In this document: in pieces, positions 58,731 to 64,000 of the stretch | How the letters are laid out: each line of letters begins with the position of its first letter | How positions within the stretch are numbered: position 1 is the stretch's first letter | NCBI GenBank assembly: GCA_964547135.1 | Contig: CAZJMK010000002.1 | Location: 1 to 64,000, forward strand | Reading direction: 5' to 3' | From: JAJXSS01 sp964547135 | GTDB taxonomy: Bacteria; Planctomycetota; Phycisphaerae; Phycisphaerales; Phycisphaeraceae | Length of the DNA: 64,000 nucleotides | Position numbers and translations under genes: made by a program | Notes under the pieces: model-generated | Told to the model about the DNA's origin: nothing | Databases searched by the model: none | What the model saw: the letters and a program-made list of their open reading frames with translations, nothing else

Positions 58731-61490
58731 ATGAAAGTGGATGATGCGGTGGTGCGATGGGAGCAGGCGGATGCGGCGCTGGTGGTGGAGCGAGCGGATG
58801 GCAGTGTGCTGCGCGTGGAGGCGATCAGCGAGGGGATTGCACGGCTGCAACTGGCGATGGGGGGCAGGTTCGAACGATCACCGGGGCTTGAGCATGGTTT
58901 GATCAAACACCCGACGCAACAGGTCACGCCATCACTTCAAGTGAGTGAAACGCAGTTGAAATTCGGAGTGGGACGCTGGCGGTGTGTGTTGGATCGCCAG
59001 ACTGGACGGATCGACTGGCAGGATGCGCAGGGACGGGGGATGTGCAGGGAAGCGGAACCCGGTTGGCAGAGTAGCAAACCGGGGGCTGGTGCGGTGGTGC
59101 GGTTGGAGTTGCAGGCGGGCGAGCATTTTTATGGGCTGGGCTTTCAGCGGACAGCGTTGGATTTACGAGGACAAAAGTTCAACTGGGCCAGACGATTTCG
59201 CAGCAAGGAAGCGTCGGTGCCGTTTTACTGGAGCACGAACGGGTATGGGCTTTTTTCGGGCAATCCGCGAGACCAGGTGTTTGACTTCACGCAGATCAAC
59301 GAGATGGGTAAGGGGCAGGTAAGTGTCAGCATGTCGGCTGGGGGAATGGATATTTACCTGTTGGCGGGACCGACACCGGGGGGGGTGCTGCGTGAGTTTA
59401 CGGAATTGACGGGGCGCCCGCAGTTGCCGCCGAGGTTTGCGCTGGGGTTGTTGTACATCGCGCGGTATTACGAAACACAACAAGGGCTGTTGGGGATTGC
59501 CCGCAAGTTCAGGGAGCGGGACATACCCATTGACATGCTGGGGTTGGAGCCGGGGTGGGAGGAGGAGCCTTACAGCATGAAGTGGGCCTGGAGCAGGGAG
59601 CGTTACCCCGACCCGGCTGACATGATTGGGCAACTGCGAGAGATGGGGTACACACTGGAATTGTGGGAATCGGGCAAGGCCCCGGAGGAGGGGTATTTGA
59701 ACGAAGCGGTGCGCGAAAAGTGGTATGCGCAGCGCGTGGCAGCGGCGTTGGATGTCGGGGTGCGCTGGTTCAAACAGGATGACCCGTACCCCCGCATGAT
59801 TCAAAGTCAGGAAATGCAGGCCCCGGTGTTGATGCAGCACGAGCAAGGGCAGCAGGTGGAAGAGGATGAGGAAAAAGTTTGTCGTAACCTGGCGAATTCA
59901 CTGTTCAGTCGGACGGTGATCGAGGGGTACGAACAGCGCACCGGGCAGCGGGGGATGGTGCTTTTCAATTCGTATTGGGCGAGCGTGGGATCGCAGCGCT
60001 GGCCCACGGCCTGGGCGGCGGATTTCGCGGCAGGCTGCGGGTTGTTGTCAGCGTGTTTGTCGGGTCATGCGATGGTGAGTCTGGACATGGAGGTGCATAC
60101 GCAACGTGGGGTTCACTATGCGTATTTGACGCCGTTTGTGTTGAATGATTCATGGGCGTATTACGATGAGCCGTGGTTGTATCCGCCGTATTTGGAGGAG
60201 GCGCATCGTTTTTATGCCAAGCTCCGGCAAAGGTTGGTGCCCTATTTGTACACGTTGCTGAGGGAGGCCTATGAGACGGGCAAGCCGATGATGCGGGCGA
60301 TGGTGATGAACGACCCGGAGGATACGCAGGTACACAACCTGACGACGCAGCACATGCTGGGGGATTGGCTGCTGGTGGGGCAGGCGAGTCGTGTGTATTT
60401 ACCGATGGGGCGGTGGGTGGATGCGTGGACGGGGAAGGTGTATGCGAGTCAGGGGGAATGGGTGGAGGTGAGGGCGGAGGAGCCGACGGGTGGGCCGATG
60501 TTGGTGAAGGAGGGGGCGATGCTGCCGACGCGGTGCAACAGTCCGTGGCTGGCAGCGGAGGCGGAGGAGTTGATCACGTGGGAGTTGTACCCGCAGGCGG
60601 AGGGGGAAAGTGTTTTTGCGTTGTATGAAGACGATGGCGATACCCCGGCTTATCAGCGGGGGGAATGGGTGCGCACATCGTGTGACATGGTAAGCGAAGC
60701 GGGCAGGGTGACGGTGCATATCGGTGCGCGGGAGGGGTGGTATGAGGGGATGAGCAAGGGACGGGTGCATGTGTTGAAAGTGCATCGGAGTGCGCAGCCG
60801 AGGGAGGTTCGGTTGGGGGATGATCGGTTGGGTGAAGTGGTGCTGCCGAGGGTGAGGGATCGGAGTGCGTTGTTGCGTGAGGGCGATGGTGCGGGCTGGT
60901 GGCATGATGCAAGCAGCGGGATCACGTGGGTGAAAGCGATTGGGGGTTGGCGACTTGGGCCGGATGAGAGGGGAATGGCAGGTGACAGGGAATGCGACAG
61001 CGTGAAGTGGGCGGGGGAAGCGGTGAATGCGGGGCGGGTGACGGTGACGTTGGTGGATCAGGAAAATCAGGGGAAGCGTGAAGCGGGACATGATGTCGGC
61101 GGGTTGGTGGAAATGGGGGCGTGGCAAACCGTAAGTGATCGGCCGGCGGATGGGTTGCGGGTGTTGGCGAACCCGCCGGAGCGGATCGCATTGAAGGATG
61201 GTCGCTGGTTGCCGATGAAGGCGGACATTCACGTTTGGTTGACCGCTGAGGGCAAACTCACCCAAACACCCCCGACGGGTTCGCATGAAAAAAGTGGCGC
61301 GCAGGTGGTGTTGGAAGTGTGCGATGAACAGGGGCAGGTGATGGAGCGGTTGTGTCAAGTTTGGCAGAAGGGGCGGGCGGTGTTTGAGGGGTTGAAGTAT
61401 GAACCGGGGGTGACGCGGTTTGTGGCAAGGTGCTGTGATTTGCCGGCGGTCGAAACGATGGTGCGACCCAGCCCGGCGGTGCGGTATTGA
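58731..61490 (+). CDS. GH31 family glycoside hydrolase (alpha-xylosidase/alpha-glucosidase type)
   Basis: GH31 enzymes release alpha-linked xylose or glucose from chain ends. This 919-residue protein has the N-terminal beta-sandwich (EHFYGLGFQRTALDLRGQKF), the barrel with FKQDD carrying the nucleophile Asp 350 (family FKTDFGE), and the acid/base region with GSQRWPTAWAAD (Asp 431), followed by GHAMVSLDMEVH. The C-terminal beta domains (YLPMGRWVDAWTGKVY, AEELITWELYPQAEGES) are longer than usual, with an extra ~150 residues at the end. It has no signal peptide, so it works in the cytoplasm on imported oligosaccharides. The close neighbours support a xylose-containing glycan, which is inference. 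Confidence 0.92.
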   Translation: MKVDDAVVRWEQADAALVVERADGSVLRVEAISEGIARLQLAMGGRFERSPGLEHGLIKHPTQQVTPSLQVSETQLKFGVGRWRCVLDRQTGRIDWQDAQGRGMCREAEPGWQSSKPGAGAVVRLELQAGEHFYGLGFQRTALDLRGQKFNWARRFRSKEASVPFYWSTNGYGLFSGNPRDQVFDFTQINEMGKGQVSVSMSAGGMDIYLLAGPTPGGVLREFTELTGRPQLPPRFALGLLYIARYYETQQGLLGIARKFRERDIPIDMLGLEPGWEEEPYSMKWAWSRERYPDPADMIGQLREMGYTLELWESGKAPEEGYLNEAVREKWYAQRVAAALDVGVRWFKQDDPYPRMIQSQEMQAPVLMQHEQGQQVEEDEEKVCRNLANSLFSRTVIEGYEQRTGQRGMVLFNSYWASVGSQRWPTAWAADFAAGCGLLSACLSGHAMVSLDMEVHTQRGVHYAYLTPFVLNDSWAYYDEPWLYPPYLEEAHRFYAKLRQRLVPYLYTLLREAYETGKPMMRAMVMNDPEDTQVHNLTTQHMLGDWLLVGQASRVYLPMGRWVDAWTGKVYASQGEWVEVRAEEPTGGPMLVKEGAMLPTRCNSPWLAAEAEELITWELYPQAEGESVFALYEDDGDTPAYQRGEWVRTSCDMVSEAGRVTVHIGAREGWYEGMSKGRVHVLKVHRSAQPREVRLGDDRLGEVVLPRVRDRSALLREGDGAGWWHDASSGITWVKAIGGWRLGPDERGMAGDRECDSVKWAGEAVNAGRVTVTLVDQENQGKREAGHDVGGLVEMGAWQTVSDRPADGLRVLANPPERIALKDGRWLPMKADIHVWLTAEGKLTQTPPTGSHEKSGAQVVLEVCDEQGQVMERLCQVWQKGRAVFEGLKYEPGVTRFVARCCDLPAVETMVRPSPAVRY

Positions 61491-61505
61491 TGGGAGCAAG
61501 CGTAC

Positions 61506-63500
61506 ATGGATCAATCATCGAAAAAGTTTGCGGGGTTGCAGGTGCAGGTGCAATCGATCAAGGCACTATTGGCGGCGCATGGGTTGGCGATCGAGTGGAA
61601 CCGTGATCAGCCGTATCGTCACCCCAAATATGTGGTGCCCGCGGAGGTAAGTCATAATCGATATGAGGATGCGGACCCGACGCTGGGCGGGTTGAAAGCG
61701 GAGCATATTCGTGAATTGGAACCAACGGTGAAGCTGCCGGATGGGAAGGTGTTTACGACATGGGACGATCTGACGGTTTACAGTCGGGTGTTTCACGTGA
61801 AACATGGTCATCCGCTGGCGGATGATGCCAACGACGGGTCGGCGGAGAAGCCTTGGCGGACGATCGGTCGGGCGGCAGCGGCGCTTAAGCCGGGGGAAAA
61901 GGTGGTGATACATGAAGGTGTGTACCGGGAGCGGGTGATACCGGCTCGTGGGGGGACAGGCCCGGAGCAGATGATTGCGTATGAGGCGGCAGCGGGGGAA
62001 AGAGTGGTGATCAAGGGTTCACGGGTGTATGAGGGACCGTGGTCAAGTTTTACGGGGGTGAAAATTTTTGGTGCGGGGGAGCGAACAGCGAAAACGCATC
62101 GGGTGAGGCTGCCACGGGAATGGTTTGTGGGATGTCTGCCGTTTGGGATGTGCAACGAACAGATGCGGGCGTATTACCGGGAAAGCCCGTTTTATGACGT
62201 GAACAAGCTGGCCCCCAAACATCGGGAAAAGATGATGCTGCGACGGGGGCTGGTGTTTCAGGATGGCAGGCGTTTGCGGCAGGTTCGGCATAGTTCGCCG
62301 GATTTGCTGCAAAGCGATGGGGTGTACTGGTGCGAAGGTGACGGGCGCACGATTCATATTCGACCCTTTGGGGATGTTGAGCCGAGTGGTTGCGTGTGGG
62401 AATTCACGGTGCAGGACCAGGTGTTTTGTCCGGATGAAACGGGACTGGGGTTTATTCGCGTCAGGGGATTGACAATCGAACATGCTGCGGATGAGTTTCC
62501 GGTATCGTTCAAGGGCGCCCTTTCCAACCATGGCGGACATCATTGGATCATTGAGGATTGCACGGTCAGACAGGCCAATGCGACGGGGATCAATTTGGGC
62601 AGTGAATTCTGGCATGCGCTGGCACCGTCGGGGTTGGGGTATGACATCGTTCGACGGAATGTGATTTCGGACTGCGGCGTGTGCGGGTTGGCGGGCATGG
62701 GTCACCCGCATCATCACCTGCTGGTGGAGGACAACCTGTTTGAGCGGATCGGCTGGCAGAACTTTGAATGGTGCTGGAACGCGGCATGCACCAAGCTGTA
62801 CACGACGCTGGACAGTGTGGTTCGGCGGAATTTGTTTCGTGATTCGCTGGACACATCGGGGGTGTATTTTGACATTGACAACGCCAACACACGGGTGACG
62901 GAAAACGTGTTTTTGGACATGCGTACCCCACGGGGCGCGGTGGTGGTGGAAATGTGCACCGAGCCGATTGTGATCGATGGCAATGTGTTTGTGAATATCA
63001 GAAAGGGGGAGGATTTGCCGGGGGTGTTGGCGGGGGGCGAGGTGCTGCGGGCGATCGTGTCGGATGGTGTTACGTTTACGGGGAATGTGGTGGCGGGGGC
63101 GGATGGGCCGGTGTTGCACATCATGATTGACAAACCGCAGCGCGTGGCACAAGGGCGGAGCACGTTGGGGTTGGGGTTTGTGTTTACGGACAACGTGTGT
63201 GTGGACAGCGCGATGATCGCGCATCAGCCTCGGATGGGGAACGTGTTTGATTGCAATGTGTATGACCTGCGCCGCTGCCCGTCGGCGTTTCATGTGAGTG
63301 AATTCGGCCCGCTGCATCATTTGGAAAGTTGGCGGCAGTTCAGCGGACAGGACCAACTGAGCGTGAACGGGGTCGTGCAATGTGAACGCAATGATGACGA
63401 AGGAACGCTCAGGTTGCGTATGACGATGGCGATGCCCAAAGATTCGTTGTGGGGTGGTGAGGTGCGTTTGAAACTGGACCCGAGGGAGTTGGGCAGATAA
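61506..63500 (+). CDS. Right-handed parallel beta-helix protein without signal peptide
   Basis: The 664-residue protein starts with a non-hydrophobic stretch (VQVQSIKALLAAHGLAIEWN), so export is not indicated. From about 85 it resembles DUF1565-type beta-helix proteins: VFHVKHGHPLADDANDGSAE, KPWRTIGRAAAALKPGEKVV, VIHEGVYRERVIPARGG, then helix rungs GLGFIRVRGLTIEHAADEFP, HHWIIEDCTVRQANATGINL, HHHLLVEDNLFERIGWQNFE and VVVEMCTEPIVIDGNVFVNI. The order resembles the secreted protein at 43778, but this one is internal. Polysaccharide-lyase activity on oligosaccharides is possible; no catalytic residues are assigned. It is 15 bp behind GH31 and probably co-transcribed. Confidence 0.82.
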   Translation: MDQSSKKFAGLQVQVQSIKALLAAHGLAIEWNRDQPYRHPKYVVPAEVSHNRYEDADPTLGGLKAEHIRELEPTVKLPDGKVFTTWDDLTVYSRVFHVKHGHPLADDANDGSAEKPWRTIGRAAAALKPGEKVVIHEGVYRERVIPARGGTGPEQMIAYEAAAGERVVIKGSRVYEGPWSSFTGVKIFGAGERTAKTHRVRLPREWFVGCLPFGMCNEQMRAYYRESPFYDVNKLAPKHREKMMLRRGLVFQDGRRLRQVRHSSPDLLQSDGVYWCEGDGRTIHIRPFGDVEPSGCVWEFTVQDQVFCPDETGLGFIRVRGLTIEHAADEFPVSFKGALSNHGGHHWIIEDCTVRQANATGINLGSEFWHALAPSGLGYDIVRRNVISDCGVCGLAGMGHPHHHLLVEDNLFERIGWQNFEWCWNAACTKLYTTLDSVVRRNLFRDSLDTSGVYFDIDNANTRVTENVFLDMRTPRGAVVVEMCTEPIVIDGNVFVNIRKGEDLPGVLAGGEVLRAIVSDGVTFTGNVVAGADGPVLHIMIDKPQRVAQGRSTLGLGFVFTDNVCVDSAMIAHQPRMGNVFDCNVYDLRRCPSAFHVSEFGPLHHLESWRQFSGQDQLSVNGVVQCERNDDEGTLRLRMTMAMPKDSLWGGEVRLKLDPRELGR

Positions 63501-63639
63501 GGAGCGTTTTACAGATGAATGTCAATCAATGAACGAAAACGCACTCACCCGACGGGAGAGGGAGTCGTTCAAAGGTGAACAGTCAGGTTCGATGTTCGAC
63601 ATCAATGAGCAAAGTCAAACAGAAAGGACGCAGCGAATC

Positions 63640-64000
63640 ATGAGCATGATGGATTTGAAAAATCGGGTGGCGATTGTCACGGGTGGAAGCAAGGGCATCG
63701 GGGCGGCGACGGCCGGGGCACTGGCGGCGGCGGGGGCGAAGGTGATGATCGCGGCGCGCAAGGTTGAGCCGAGGACGGCGGCAGCGACGGGTTTGGCGGC
63801 GATGGCGTGTGATGTGAGCGACCCGCAGGCCTGTGCAGCGCTGGTGAAAGAAACGATGGCGAAACTGGGGCCGGTGGAGGTGCTGGTGCATTGTGCGGGC
63901 GGGCCGAGCAAGGGACGGATTGGTGATTGCACGGAGGAAGATTGGCAGATGGCATGGCGAACGCATGTCGATTCGACGTTTCATTTGGTACGGGCGGCAC
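63640..64000 (+). CDS. Short-chain dehydrogenase/reductase, truncated by the window end
   Basis: The first 120 residues are visible: MSMMDLKNRVAIVTGGSKGI with the NAD(P)-binding TGGSKGIG, then VMIAARK, CDVSDPQ and the LVHCAGGPSKG block in place of the usual NAG. The catalytic Tyr-x-x-x-Lys lies outside the window. AAAGGA precedes ATG 63640. SDR enzymes in such loci commonly oxidise or reduce sugars or sugar acids. It likely continues the carbohydrate operon after the beta-helix gene. Confidence 0.93.
   Translation, partial: MSMMDLKNRVAIVTGGSKGIGAATAGALAAAGAKVMIAARKVEPRTAAATGLAAMACDVSDPQACAALVKETMAKLGPVEVLVHCAGGPSKGRIGDCTEEDWQMAWRTHVDSTFHLVRAA

Noticed and set aside
57261..58850. 529-residue minus-strand ORF
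   Set aside because: It is antisense to the GH-A-like gene and runs through a repeat element; its composition (His, Pro, Arg) is typical of shadow frames.
60399..61514. 371-residue minus-strand ORF
   Set aside because: It lies opposite the C-terminal part of GH31 and shows no domain.

Overview
The window looks like chromosomal DNA of a planctomycete, most likely class Phycisphaerae. The evidence is the combination of many prepilin-type (FTLIELLVV) proteins, several PEP-CTERM surface proteins, a LacI regulator beside glycoside hydrolases, a GH74-like protein with a dockerin-like tail, a PilT/PilC pilus operon and a DUF3467 protein. This placement is inferred from gene content, not from a marker-gene tree. 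About 48 protein genes, one tRNA and one riboswitch are supported. Gaps between genes are unusually rich in short palindromic repeats.

Layout. 0.3-3.1 kb: two adjacent ketosynthases, one lacking both catalytic histidines. 3.3-9.9 kb: fibro-slime surface protein, Lon protease, tRNA-Glu, a secreted coiled-coil protein and a metallophosphoesterase. 9.9-11.2 kb: a REP-associated transposase (RAYT) between two 83-bp palindromes, then ruvC. 11.2-22.5 kb: polysaccharide synthesis and export (CgeB-like and GT2/GT4 glycosyltransferases, a methyltransferase, Wzm/Wzt-type ABC transporter), ending with prmC; a 27-unit octamer array lies inside it. 22.6-25.9 kb: a prepilin-like protein and two PEP-CTERM proteins, the second behind a cobalamin riboswitch. 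26.3-32.9 kb: a type IV pilus operon reading leftward (pilT, pilC, PilV-like, PilX-like, PilW-like). 33.5-38.5 kb: a small hypothetical protein, a degenerate sulfatase, a ComM-type ATPase, DUF3467 and a prepilin. 38.5-64 kb: a large carbohydrate-use region: PEP-CTERM proteins, GH74-like, serine hydrolase, beta-helix proteins, four prepilin paralogues, a LacI regulator, GH39-like and GH31 enzymes, an FAD oxidoreductase, an SGNH hydrolase and a truncated SDR.

How it fits together. The glycosyltransferases and ABC transporter probably build and export a surface polysaccharide. The right-hand 26 kb probably captures and breaks down an external glycan: secreted GH74-like and beta-helix proteins act outside, and the signal-less GH39-like, GH31, FAD and SDR enzymes finish the work in the cytoplasm, probably under the LacI protein. 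The substrate cannot be read from the sequence; xyloglucan-like or other xylose-containing glycans are a guess from GH74, GH39 and GH31.

The most unusual content is between genes: octamer arrays in three sequence flavours that share a GG-every-8-bp register, repeatedly joined to a short palindrome beginning TTAGCGCC. The palindromes flanking the RAYT begin with the same letters, so one mobilising system may explain several repeat families.
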